This document shows, piece by piece, positions 1 to 5,412 of a stretch of DNA of 33,079 nucleotides. Position 1 is the first letter of the stretch. Every line of letters begins with the position of its first letter. Position numbers and translations under genes: made by a program. This stretch comes from a virus. Location: IMG/VR virus record IMGVR_UViG_3300030450_001467, positions 1 through 33,079 of that record, one strand, 5' to 3'. A model generated the notes under the pieces. That model ran no database searches. It saw only the letters and a program-made list of their open reading frames with translations, and had not been told where the DNA came from.

Positions 1-101
1 TATATATAGAACCCCCCCTCCGGTACATCCACCCCTAGTGAACCGACTTCCCCTCCACGTTTGCTGGATCTTCCACCCCTCCTACTCCTGAACTGCTCAG
101 C

Positions 102-172
102 GATCCCCCCTCCACTGATCCGAACGCCCCACCGGGGCGTTCAAGAAGATCAGCGGAGCCTCTCGGGGGATC
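102..172. other. Nested three-level inverted repeat
   Basis: Three complementary arm pairs lie one inside another. The outer arms are 102-109 with 165-172 (GATCCCCC against GGGGGATC). The middle arms are 115-120 with 148-153 (CTGATC against GATCAG). The inner pair is a 9-bp stem, 122-130 with 134-142 (GAACGCCCC), closed by a 3-base loop. No U-tract follows on either strand, so a simple intrinsic terminator is unlikely. The symmetry would work either as RNA structure or as a DNA cruciform or protein-binding site. Confidence 0.6.
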
Positions 173-287
173 ACTTCACAGTTTCTGCCACATGCCTACG
201 GCATAGGCAAACAAACCCCGCCCCAAACCCCGCTTGCCTTCGGCAACCGCCGTCCTTCCGCAAGCCCCCCACACCTCACACGCCTGC

Positions 288-380
288 TGTTTTGTTTGTG
301 TTGTTGTGTGTGTTTGTTGGTGTGTTGTGTGTGTGGTTTGGGTTTGTGGGTCTTTGTGTGTGTGGGGCTTGTATGGGGTG
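288..380 (+). repeat. GT-rich low-complexity tract
   Basis: The plus strand is almost entirely G and T across roughly 90 bases, made of irregular TGTG, TTG and TTTG units with no fixed period. A second, similar tract lies at about 2391-2475, directly before the early promoter. Strand-asymmetric GT runs can melt easily or bind single-strand proteins, but no function is shown here. Confidence 0.5.
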
Positions 381-411
381 CCTGTGTTCCTGCCTTTCCG
401 CTCTTCGCCCT

Positions 412-442
412 AACGATTCCTCGCAGGTGTGCGGGAATCGTT
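412..442. other. Stem-loop, 13-bp stem
   Basis: The left arm 412-425 (AACGATTCC then CGCA, with one unpaired T) pairs with the right arm 430-442 (TGCG then GGAATCGTT), leaving a 4-base loop. There is no T-run after it. It is one of a row of hairpins in the gene-free left region. Confidence 0.55.
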
Positions 443-459
443 GGTCTCATCGCTGCTTT

Positions 460-493
460 GGGACGCTCCTTCCCCTCCACTCAGGAGCGTCCC
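460..493. other. Stem-loop, perfect 11-bp stem
   Basis: The arms 460-470 (GGGACGCTCCT) and 483-493 (AGGAGCGTCCC) are perfectly complementary around a 12-base pyrimidine-rich loop. It is followed almost at once by an 8-bp stem (503-510 with 515-522) and a 4-bp palindrome (523-526 with 531-534), making a compact hairpin cluster. No U-tract is present. Confidence 0.6.
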
Positions 494-760
494 AATCGGC
501 AGGTCGTCCCGCCGGGGGCGACGCGCTGGGGCGCTTTCGTTTCCATGTGTTCGGTGGGCACGAACTTCTGGATGTGCCATATGCCACGGCTGAGACAATC
601 ATCGCCGCCTGCGGCGTCTGTGATTCTCTAGGCCGTGCCATACCGCTTCGCTTGCCACACTACGAAGTCCTACCCACTCTCTCACATGGACTCGCCTTGG
701 CTCGGTGGCCGCAAGGGACCGGACAAACCGTGCGACCCGCTTGTCCTCTCATTCTGTTCG

Positions 761-815
761 GAAACTTCAGCCCGATCCGAAATGAAACCGAGAAGCGACG
801 GATCGGTGAAGTTTC
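761..815. other. Twin hairpin motif, copy 1
   Basis: The arms 761-779 and 799-815 form a 17-bp stem interrupted by a 2-base GC bulge on the left arm. The left arm reads GAAACTTCA-GC-CCGATCCG and the right arm CGGATCGG-TGAAGTTTC. A second hairpin at 890-924 has the same stem core and the same bulge in the same place. Where the two copies differ inside the stem, both arms change so that pairing is kept. That points to selection on the structure. There is no T-run, so this is not a typical terminator. Confidence 0.65.
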
Positions 816-889
816 GACATCTCTCGTGGCCTTCACGGTTCACTACGGTTTGCCTGCACCACCAACACACACAGTTACCGCCGCTACGT

Positions 890-924
890 CAAACTTTAGC
901 CCGATCAGAGATCGGTAAAGTTTG
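890..924. other. Twin hairpin motif, copy 2
   Basis: The left arm 890-906 (CAAACTTTA-GC-CCGATC) pairs with the right arm 910-924 (GATCGGTAAAGTTTG), again with an unpaired GC on the left arm. Compared with copy 1, the G-C closing pair has become C-G, and an inner C-G pair has become T-A. Pairing is therefore kept by compensatory change. The loop is only 3 bases here, against 19 in copy 1. Confidence 0.65.
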
Positions 925-952
925 CGGGCACTTCGTGTATCACATGCGTCAA

Positions 953-1015
953 GTCGATTCTAGTAGCGACTAACTCGCATGAGGACGCTCGTAAGTCTAC
1001 TACGGACGAATCGAC
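953..1015. other. Bipartite stem upstream of first gene
   Basis: Arms 953-960 and 1008-1015 (GTCGATTC against GAATCGAC) give 8 bp. Arms 961-966 and 997-1002 (TAGTAG against CTACTA) give 6 bp more, with a 5-base bulge at 1003-1007. The 30-base apical part can form weaker pairs. It lies just upstream of a TTGACA-like box and the first gene, so it may be a regulatory or RNA-processing structure. It does not fold as a tRNA. Confidence 0.5.
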
Positions 1016-1027
1016 CGGAGCCTTCGG

Positions 1028-1056
1028 TTGACACAGTGATAAACGAGCGGTAACTG
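1028..1056 (+). promoter_or_regulatory. Weak candidate promoter for first gene
   Basis: A perfect TTGACA box lies at 1028-1033. Seventeen bases further, at 1051-1056, is TAACTG, which matches a -10 box poorly. The distance to the start codon at 1095 leaves a leader of about 30 bases with a good ribosome site. The -35 element is convincing and the -10 is not. Confidence 0.3.
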
Positions 1057-1094
1057 AGTGTGGCAGAGCGCCGCCGAGCAGGGAGGAAGCGACA

Positions 1095-1301
1095 ATGAAA
1101 GCGATAACCGATTCCATACACGCCACGTTGTACAAGATGAAGTGGTTCAAGGTGTGGAGTGACCGGCGAGGTGTTCGACTGGCGAAGTGGATAGAAGAGA
1201 ACTTCCCAGAATACTACTGCGACTTCTGCGAGGATACCGGAACCGTGATCGCAGAACGTGGGGATGAGATGGATAACGCTGAATGCCCGAAGTGCAGTTG
1301 A
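1095..1301 (+). CDS. Small zinc-ribbon protein
   Basis: This 68-residue protein has a CDFC motif at residues 43-46 and a CPKC motif near the C-terminus (64-67). The first knuckle continues as CDFCEDTGTV, reminiscent of DnaJ-type zinc knuckles, so one zinc ion is probably held by the four cysteines. The N-terminal half is basic and rich in Trp and Lys, consistent with nucleic-acid binding. The start is supported by GGGAGGAAG eight bases upstream. It is the first gene after the stem-loop region and stands apart from the main early operon. No family assignment is possible; a role in early host takeover or regulation is only a guess. Confidence 0.7.
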   Translation: MKAITDSIHATLYKMKWFKVWSDRRGVRLAKWIEENFPEYYCDFCEDTGTVIAERGDEMDNAECPKCS

Positions 1302-1304
1302 GGT

Positions 1305-1333
1305 CTTAGTGAATGGGTTTATGATTCACTAGG
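1305..1333. promoter_or_regulatory. Intergenic inverted repeat
   Basis: Arms 1305-1314 (CTTAGTGAAT) and 1324-1333 (ATTCACTAGG) pair over 10 bp, including one G-T, around a 9-base loop. It sits just after the stop codon of the first gene and before the 258-residue gene. It has no T-run, so an operator or an RNA-stabilising hairpin is at least as likely as a terminator. Confidence 0.45.
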
Positions 1334-1385
1334 TAATAGTAAGAGTTAGTTTGATAATCACCAATATGAAAGAGAGAACAAAAAG

Positions 1386-2162
1386 ATGAGCAAGATCCGA
1401 GAGCGTTTCTCGCAGGCATGGTCCGCAGGGGCACAGGCTGTGCGAGAGTTGAACGTCGGGGAGTTGGCCGGGGGTTACTCCGAGCAATCCCCGCTGGAAG
1501 ACCACGTTGGCAAGTTCACCAACGTCTTCGACCTCCGCACGGTGGATGAAGCCGTCCAAGATTCGGCAGCACGGGATGATTCCCCGTTGTCATGGTACGA
1601 CCTCTACCAGTCCATGCTGGTCGTCCCCTTCCAGAAAACCACCAACCACCACCCCGAGTACGAGTGGGGCTTCAAGTGGGACATCGGTTCTCCAATACCG
1701 ATGGAGTCAGGGAACGCTGCGCTTTCCGAGCGGGAGAACCCGACATTCCGAGTCTACGGACAGGCTGCCAATGACCGTTCCGAGTTCATGCTGCCCAACG
1801 AAGTTCCCGGCCAGATCGTGTGGGAGTACCGTTCCACCGACAAATACGGCATCAACTCCCAGCCGCACTCATACTCCCTCGTCACGGGAGACACCGAGAC
1901 AGGCCCGAAGGTGGCGATCATGGCTAACTTCACCTTCACGCCCTCCGGTACCAACGACAGCATCCTCTTCTCCCGGTACACGGCGATCATGTACTGCGCT
2001 ATGGAGACTCGTGACTGGCTCAACGAGTACATGGTTCTGAGCCACCAGAAGCACTCCACCATCGAAGAATGGGACGAAGCCCGGGAGGAAGCACGGGACC
2101 AGAAGCGTCAGGCCCGAGAGGGTGCTGCCGCCAACCGCACCGCTGCCGCACGGCAGTTCTGA
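1386..2162 (+). CDS. Hypothetical protein, 258 residues
   Basis: I do not recognise this protein. It is soluble in appearance, with no signal peptide or membrane segment. The middle (about 70-225) alternates Trp/Tyr/Phe-rich strands, suggesting a compact mixed fold, and the last 35 residues are a charged, Arg/Ala/Gln-rich probable helix. Codons mostly end in C, as in the capsid gene and unlike the neighbouring early genes, which suggests high expression or a different origin. It is an isolated unit: a 10-bp inverted repeat precedes it and a strong intrinsic terminator follows directly. The ribosome site is a weak AAAGAGAG run. Confidence 0.8.
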   Translation: MSKIRERFSQAWSAGAQAVRELNVGELAGGYSEQSPLEDHVGKFTNVFDLRTVDEAVQDSAARDDSPLSWYDLYQSMLVVPFQKTTNHHPEYEWGFKWDIGSPIPMESGNAALSERENPTFRVYGQAANDRSEFMLPNEVPGQIVWEYRSTDKYGINSQPHSYSLVTGDTETGPKVAIMANFTFTPSGTNDSILFSRYTAIMYCAMETRDWLNEYMVLSHQKHSTIEEWDEAREEARDQKRQAREGAAANRTAAARQF

Positions 2163-2173
2163 CCTAACCGTTT

Positions 2174-2210
2174 GGGGGAGTCGGCCTTCGGGTCGGCTCC
2201 CCCCCTTTTT
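2174..2210 (+). terminator. Strong intrinsic terminator
   Basis: A 13-bp stem (2174-2186 with 2191-2203, including two G-T pairs) is capped by a TTCG tetraloop and followed by more C and then a run of T to about 2211. It lies 11 bases after the stop codon of the 258-residue gene. This is the clearest Rho-independent terminator in the window. Confidence 0.9.
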
Positions 2211-2251
2211 TGTGAGTGCCAGCATGTTCTTCGTGTTCTTCTTATGGGCGT

Positions 2252-2318
2252 GCCCCTCCTCGTTCCTCGTCGGGTCGGGCTCTCGTGAACCAAGCCCCTC
2301 CTCGTGCCTCGTCGGGTC
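2252..2318. repeat. 25-base direct repeat, two copies
   Basis: The copies 2252-2276 and 2294-2318 differ at one base (GCCCCTCCTCG, then T or G, then CCTCGTCGGGTC) and are 42 bases apart start to start. Direct repeats just upstream of an early promoter may be iterons or regulator sites, or a chance duplication. Confidence 0.55.
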
Positions 2319-2473
2319 TTGGCCCTTCGGGCTTCGATCCCTCACGCAAATGACAGGGCGACAGCGAAAAGGGTCACTTGGCTCTAAATGGTTGGTGATT
2401 GGAGGTGTGTGTTGTGTTGTGGACTAGGGTTGTTCAGGTTGTGTTGTTGAGTGGTGTGTTGTTTGGTTTGGTT

Positions 2474-2502
2474 TTGACAGTGAAAGTATTTGTTGATGAT
2501 AT
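2474..2502 (+). promoter_or_regulatory. Early promoter, sigma70-type
   Basis: TTGACA (2474-2479), a 17-base spacer and TGATAT (2497-2502) match the vegetative promoter consensus in 11 of 12 positions with ideal spacing. Transcription would begin near 2509, only about 6 bases before the first ATG of the operon at 2515, so the first message would be nearly leaderless. It is well placed to drive the plus-strand early genes from host RNA polymerase. Confidence 0.75.
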
Positions 2503-2514
2503 GAAAGAGGGTAG

Positions 2515-2802
2515 ATGATGATACGACTTGCTAACTACATGGTCAAAAGGCTTACCAAGTGGGCGCTTTACGCTGAACTCCACAAGGTGACACCCGAAAC
2601 TGCTTACGACTACTGGCAGTACATTCCAAAGAAGACTTATGGATTTGGTTGGTTCAATGGATGTTGTGACCCATTGGTTCTTGGTCTAACGAGAACAAGA
2701 GTTGGAGCATGGATACAAGTGATTCGTTACTACCGGGAAATAACTAAGGTAACAATTGTTTGGCGTTGTCGATGCCGTCCTTGGCGGTTCGAATCTAGTT
2801 AG
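2515..2802 (+). CDS. Hypothetical basic early protein
   Basis: This 95-residue protein is not recognised. It is basic and aromatic-rich, has two adjacent cysteines near residue 50, and ends in a basic Arg/Trp/Cys stretch. The first of two consecutive ATG codons (2515 and 2518) is used here. The upstream purine run is AAAGAGGG. It is the first gene after the early promoter, a common place for small host-takeover proteins, but nothing in the sequence shows its function. Confidence 0.6.
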   Translation: MMIRLANYMVKRLTKWALYAELHKVTPETAYDYWQYIPKKTYGFGWFNGCCDPLVLGLTRTRVGAWIQVIRYYREITKVTIVWRCRCRPWRFESS

Positions 2803-2817
2803 AAATAAGGGGATAAT

Positions 2818-3045
2818 ATGGATGATGATGAAGTCTTTGGAGATGTTCCTAATACTGCACCTGCTGATCTTCCTAGTCCACAATCATTTGATGCTTCGCT
2901 TGATGGGGAAGAAACGGTTGATTGGGAGGCGTTAGCGGAACTGATTGAAGACTTTCTGGTATATGCTGTTGTTGGTCCGTTAGGTAATTGTAATTGTGAA
3001 GTTGGTCGAAGTGAAATCAGTCATGGTACAAAGTTCTTCAAATAG
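2818..3045 (+). CDS. Hypothetical acidic early protein
   Basis: This 75-residue protein is not recognised. The first 50 residues are strongly acidic and Pro/Ser-rich, then comes a helical hydrophobic segment (about 42-57), and a CNC pair sits near residue 58-60. Small acidic early phage proteins sometimes mimic DNA or bind host enzymes, but there is no direct sign of that here. AAGGGG lies 7 bases before the ATG. The gene is 15 bases from its neighbours on both sides and shares their transcript. Confidence 0.6.
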   Translation: MDDDEVFGDVPNTAPADLPSPQSFDASLDGEETVDWEALAELIEDFLVYAVVGPLGNCNCEVGRSEISHGTKFFK

Positions 3046-3060
3046 AAAGGGTTGATATGT

Positions 3061-3297
3061 ATGAAAGATATCCTAAGGTTCGCGCACCGTACTGTTGGTA
3101 CACCGGTTACGTACCATCGTTCACGGCATGTAGATGCAGGGTTTACCGCTGATGTTCGTACTCCCTTTGGAATCCTTACGATTCTGAAGGTGGAAAATGG
3201 TGAGGCTGTGTTGACTAAGACACAACCTGATCCTCATCGTTCACATACGATGGTTAGTCCTCGCCCTATTGGGTTGAAGGCTAAGTATCGGAAGTAA
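3061..3297 (+). CDS. Hypothetical basic early protein
   Basis: This 78-residue protein has no recognised domain. It is rich in Arg, His and Lys, ends in a basic tail and has a central beta-like stretch. The ATG at 3061 is preferred because AAAGG lies 10 bases upstream. A TTG at 3052 is in frame but sits on top of that site. A second ATG at 3057, in another frame, opens a 31-codon frame (to 3152); I regard it as a shadow. The gene is followed by a chain of hairpins. Confidence 0.6.
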   Translation: MKDILRFAHRTVGTPVTYHRSRHVDAGFTADVRTPFGILTILKVENGEAVLTKTQPDPHRSHTMVSPRPIGLKAKYRK

Positions 3298-3342
3298 TCA
3301 GTCGTCGCAGCGACTCTAAAGAGTGCTCTTAGGCTGCGAGCG

Positions 3343-3384
3343 GCACCTCTCTCTCTTATCCTCCCCCTTGAGAGAGAGAGGTGC
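3343..3384 (+). other. Stem-loop, perfect 14-bp stem
   Basis: GCACCTCTCTCTCT (3343-3356) pairs perfectly with AGAGAGAGAGGTGC (3371-3384) around a 14-base loop. It is the strongest stem in the hairpin chain between the early genes. It lacks a T-run. Confidence 0.65.
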
Positions 3385-3388
3385 GTGA

Positions 3389-3416
3389 CCTTACCTTCCT
3401 CTCCTGTTAGGTAAGG
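3389..3416 (+). other. Stem-loop, 8-bp stem
   Basis: CCTTACCT (3389-3396) pairs with AGGTAAGG (3409-3416), leaving a 12-base loop. It follows the 14-bp stem after only four bases, which argues that they act as one folded unit. Confidence 0.5.
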
Positions 3417-3424
3417 AGGGAGTT

Positions 3425-3465
3425 GTCGGTCCCCTGAAACAGAAGATTGCTCCTCTGTAACCGAC
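3425..3465 (+). other. Stem-loop with internal loop
   Basis: GTCGGT (3425-3430) pairs with ACCGAC (3460-3465), and inside it ACAG (3439-3442) pairs with CTGT (3455-3458). This is the third of three adjacent hairpins in the gene-free gap. Confidence 0.5.
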
Positions 3466-3499
3466 CCATTCGCAAATGTAAATGAGAGAAGAGGATGAT

Positions 3500-3574
3500 A
3501 TGTATTGGTTGCTACGAATGAAGATGACTGTGCGTTATAACCAATTGGTTGGAAGGGATGGATGGCAATGGTAA
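3500..3574 (+). CDS. Possible 24-residue leader peptide
   Basis: A short frame begins with ATG at 3500 after an excellent ribosome site (AGAAGAGG, five bases away). It encodes 24 residues with four Trp and several Arg/Lys, and ends at 3574, overlapping the next gene's start by 13 bases. The spacing suggests translational coupling to the zinc-ribbon gene. It is too short for composition to prove coding. Confidence 0.4.
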   Translation: MYWLLRMKMTVRYNQLVGRDGWQW

Positions 3575-3840
3575 GTGAGGGTATGTGTCCCCGTTGCGGT
3601 GAACACACGATGATGACACCGCTTAGTATCAATGCGTTGAGTCGGTTGACTCGTGACCCTGATCAGGAGCCAGCATGGATATGTTCTGATTGTGGTAGGG
3701 ATGAGGCGTTCGAGGCGCTATGGTGTAAGCAGATAAGCCCTATGGAGTTGTGGCCTCTGCATTGTAGGACATTCCATAACATGATTGAGCAGCAGAATGT
3801 TGCGATTGCTCACTTGTATAACCAGCAGGAGGCAGGATGA
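3562..3840 (+). CDS. Zinc-ribbon protein, 92 residues
   Basis: Four cysteines in two knuckles, CPRC (residues 9-12) and CSDC (about 41-44), separated by roughly 28 residues, form a typical zinc ribbon. Family members often bind nucleic acids or act as small regulators. The rest is a probable helical tail rich in aromatic residues and His. GGAAGGG lies about five bases before the ATG at 3562; a second in-frame ATG follows at 3568. Its stop overlaps the next gene's ATG in an ATGA junction, so the two are probably translated in series. Confidence 0.75.
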   Translation: MAMVSEGMCPRCGEHTMMTPLSINALSRLTRDPDQEPAWICSDCGRDEAFEALWCKQISPMELWPLHCRTFHNMIEQQNVAIAHLYNQQEAG

Positions 3841-3995
3841 TTTCAGATAGGAACCAGCGTTTGTATCAGCAAATGCAGAATGCTAGGCGACAGCAGCGAG
3901 CAAATGATTTGATCAAGGCTCTTGAGATGGCAAATCCTAGTTGGTTGGATCGTTTGAAAAGACGATTGAAGACACCCATATTTCGAATCAAGTAA
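3837..3995 (+). CDS. Small basic helical protein, 52 residues
   Basis: This 52-residue frame starts at an ATG that overlaps the upstream stop by four bases, with AGGAGGCAGG just ahead. The protein is Gln/Arg-rich in its first half (a run like NARRQQRAND) and ends with a Lys/Arg-rich helix, so a strongly basic helical protein is predicted. RNA or DNA binding is plausible. I recognise no family. Overlap, ribosome site and tight fit between neighbours make it a real gene in my view. Confidence 0.65.
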   Translation: MISDRNQRLYQQMQNARRQQRANDLIKALEMANPSWLDRLKRRLKTPIFRIK

Positions 3996-4010
3996 ACATA
4001 AGGAGACATG

Positions 4011-4289
4011 ATGTCAAATAACATTGAATTGAGTTACACCATTCGTGGTGATATAGCAGGTGGTAGTTACCGAAATATTACTGATGTAACTGTAGATAAC
4101 TGTGACATAACTGTACTTGAAGGTTCGGTATCTCTGCGAAGGACTTCTTTCCTTACCCCTAATCGGTTGAACATGGTGTTTGGTTACCGCACTGAGGTAG
4201 GTATCTCGTTTGAGATGGCGAGGGATTTGCTTGATGAGTTGAGCAATATGAATCTAGATGACGAAACACCAGAGGATGAAGATGACTGA
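4011..4289 (+). CDS. Hypothetical protein, acidic C-terminus
   Basis: This protein of 92 residues is not recognised. The first 60 residues look like a beta-rich domain, and the last 15 are almost all Asp, Glu, Asn and Met. Two ATGs follow one another (4008 and 4011). The AAGGAG at 4000-4005 is spaced better for 4011. The stop codon lies 8 bases inside the next gene, a coupling pattern repeated throughout this operon. Confidence 0.65.
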   Translation: MSNNIELSYTIRGDIAGGSYRNITDVTVDNCDITVLEGSVSLRRTSFLTPNRLNMVFGYRTEVGISFEMARDLLDELSNMNLDDETPEDEDD

Positions 4290-4530
4290 GGCTCCCGATA
4301 TTAGTGAGGTCTACCGGTTCCCTGTCAAGGACATGTCATGGGGCACGATGGCTAAGATCATTGAGGATCTGTTGACTAGTAGTACCCGTGTTATTCATGA
4401 TGCTGTGTATCACAGCGACAACTTGAATGATGCTGAGGCTAAGGCACGTACCAATATCATGATGGCATACAACTACATAGAGCGTTGGGTTGATGCATAT
4501 AGGGACAAGTTGGAAGGTGAGCCGTTCTGA
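4282..4530 (+). CDS. Hypothetical helical protein, 82 residues
   Basis: No known domain is seen. The protein appears mostly helical and contains a stretch around residues 20-75 rich in Ala, Asn, His, Asp and Tyr. The ATG at 4282 is chosen because AGAGG lies six bases upstream; earlier in-frame ATGs at 4258 and 4276 have no site. It overlaps the previous gene by 8 bases and the next by one base (TGATG). Confidence 0.65.
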   Translation: MTEAPDISEVYRFPVKDMSWGTMAKIIEDLLTSSTRVIHDAVYHSDNLNDAEAKARTNIMMAYNYIERWVDAYRDKLEGEPF

Positions 4531-4703
4531 TGGGTGATCTGTGGGCTACTTATGATGCGTGGTTAGAAGGTCCAGCAACTGACGGGCATGATGAGCCATG
4601 CGAATACTGTGATGATGAGGGTTGTCATCGGTGTGACAATGAGTTGGCTGCTCTCGTTGCTGCTGATATACAGATGGATCGAATGAAAGATGAGGGTTGG
4701 TGA
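4530..4703 (+). CDS. Tiny CxxC zinc-finger protein, 57 residues
   Basis: The start overlaps the previous stop by one base and the stop overlaps the next start by one base. Four cysteines in the pattern C-x2-C-x4-C-x2-C (CEYC at residues 24-27 and CHRC at 32-35) probably bind one zinc ion. The rest is acidic. It is one of several very small zinc proteins in this operon. Function unknown. Confidence 0.65.
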   Translation: MGDLWATYDAWLEGPATDGHDEPCEYCDDEGCHRCDNELAALVAADIQMDRMKDEGW

Positions 4704-5008
4704 TGAATAACTTAAGTGAAAGACAACGACACTTTGATGGTGTCACATACCAGCCACGCCTTGACTATGAACGGTTGTCTAATCAGTTGGAGCGTGTGAA
4801 GGCTGCGACTTTGGATACTGGTTGGTGGACGTTGCCTGCATTGACGTTGAAAGTTGGGGGATCAGAGACTTCCGTGTCTGCACGGTTGAGAGATCTGCGT
4901 AAGCAGAAGTTCGGTGGCTATCATGTTGAGAGTCGTCGTGTAAAAGGTGGGGTGTGGCACTACAGAGTGTCGCAGCCCTTGGATGAAACTATGAAAGGTG
5001 ATGTGTAA
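4703..5008 (+). CDS. Winged-helix-like DNA-binding protein
   Basis: This 101-residue protein has a probable helix-turn-helix at about 55-75 (SVSARLRDLRKQKFGG) followed by a beta-hairpin wing with GGVWHYRV (about 82-90). Proteins of this size and pattern in actinophages are usually called winged-helix or MarR-like DNA-binding proteins. It sits directly before the single-strand DNA-binding protein gene, with a 1-base stop/start overlap, so it may regulate the replication genes or take part in DNA handling. The ATG at 4703 is chosen over in-frame TTG and GTG codons just upstream because of the ATGA-type junction. Confidence 0.65.
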   Translation: MNNLSERQRHFDGVTYQPRLDYERLSNQLERVKAATLDTGWWTLPALTLKVGGSETSVSARLRDLRKQKFGGYHVESRRVKGGVWHYRVSQPLDETMKGDV

Positions 5009-5412
5009 TGAGTAACGATTGGATTGGTTGGGGTAACCTGACTCGTGACCCTGAGTTGCGGTACTTTGAGAATGGTTCATCGGTGTGTAACACTGGTGTT
5101 GCTATCAATAAGCAATGGACTGATAAGAATGGTCAGAAGCAGGAGTCCGTTGAGTTCATCGATCTATCTATCTGGGATAAGATGGGTGAGAATGTAGCGG
5201 AGTCGTTGGGTAAGGGTGATCGTGTTGTTGTTGTTGGCACGTTGAAGATCCGGCGGGTTGAGCAGGAGGATGGAAGCAAGCGTCAGTTTGCTGAGATCAA
5301 TGTGAAAGAGATGGGTCCGACGATGCGTTGGGCTACTGTTTCTACTATCAAGAATGAGAAGGCTGCCTTTGATGGTGGAGGTAAGCCTGCTGCTCCTGAA
5401 CCTAACTTCTAA
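5008..5412 (+). CDS. ssb: Single-stranded DNA-binding protein
   Basis: The protein binds and protects single-stranded DNA during phage replication and recombination. The 134 residues begin with the classic OB-fold pattern: WIGWGNLTRDPELRY at 5-19, a middle VEFIDLSIWDKMGENVAESL (about 46-65) and GDRVVVVGTLKIRR (about 68-81). The C-terminus has a short Gly/Pro/Glu linker ending in PEPNF rather than the acidic DDIPF-type tip that recruits host partners. It may therefore bind different partners or act alone. AAAGGTGAT precedes the ATG. It is coupled to both neighbours by 1-base overlaps. Confidence 0.95.
   Translation: MSNDWIGWGNLTRDPELRYFENGSSVCNTGVAINKQWTDKNGQKQESVEFIDLSIWDKMGENVAESLGKGDRVVVVGTLKIRRVEQEDGSKRQFAEINVKEMGPTMRWATVSTIKNEKAAFDGGGKPAAPEPNF

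Larger units (their letters stand above)
1..1094. other. Gene-free, stem-loop-rich left region
   Basis: I see no convincing gene here. Long open frames exist on both strands, but they lack ribosome sites, overlap one another and run through perfect inverted repeats. The region contains at least nine stem-loops (the main ones are listed separately), a plus-strand GT-rich tract at about 288-380, and C-rich stretches at the left edge. It ends in a bipartite stem and a TTGACA-like box just before the first gene. Such a region could be a replication origin, packaging or genome-end region, or the source of a structured non-coding RNA. The sequence does not decide between these. Confidence 0.6.
2211..2514 (+). 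other. Gene-free spacer before early operon
   Basis: I see no credible gene in these 300 bases. They hold a 25-base direct repeat (2252-2276 and 2294-2318, one mismatch), a small GCCC-TTC-GGGC hairpin (2322-2332), a GT-rich tract (about 2391-2475) and the early promoter at the right end. Confidence 0.6.
3298..3499 (+). other. Gene-free hairpin chain
   Basis: Two hundred bases without a gene inside an otherwise tightly packed operon. They can fold into four successive structures: weak interleaved stems at 3301-3338, a 14-bp stem at 3343-3384, an 8-bp stem at 3389-3416 and a two-part stem at 3425-3465. The last 35 bases contain the ribosome site for the next small frame. None of the stems is followed by a T-run, so transcription may read through. 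A structured non-coding RNA or an RNA-processing site is plausible. Confidence 0.55.

Noticed and set aside
61-918. Long open frame (285 codons) on the plus strand in the left region
   Set aside because: It has no ribosome site, has low-complexity Cys/Val/Gly and Pro-rich stretches, crosses several perfect inverted repeats and competes with other open frames on both strands. Lack of stops is explained by C- and GT-rich composition.
761-924. Intrinsic terminators
   Set aside because: The twin hairpins lack T-runs on either strand and have a conserved bulge, which does not fit simple terminators.
2740-2805. tRNA-like TTCGAATC box at 2786-2795
   Set aside because: GGTTCGAATC resembles a T-loop, but the bases on either side do not pair, and no acceptor, D or anticodon arms fit around it. 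It lies at the end of a coding frame.
3057-3152. 31-codon frame starting at ATG 3057
   Set aside because: The ribosome site could serve it, but the longer frame from 3061 covers the rest of the gap and fits its neighbours. I see no sign that both are used.
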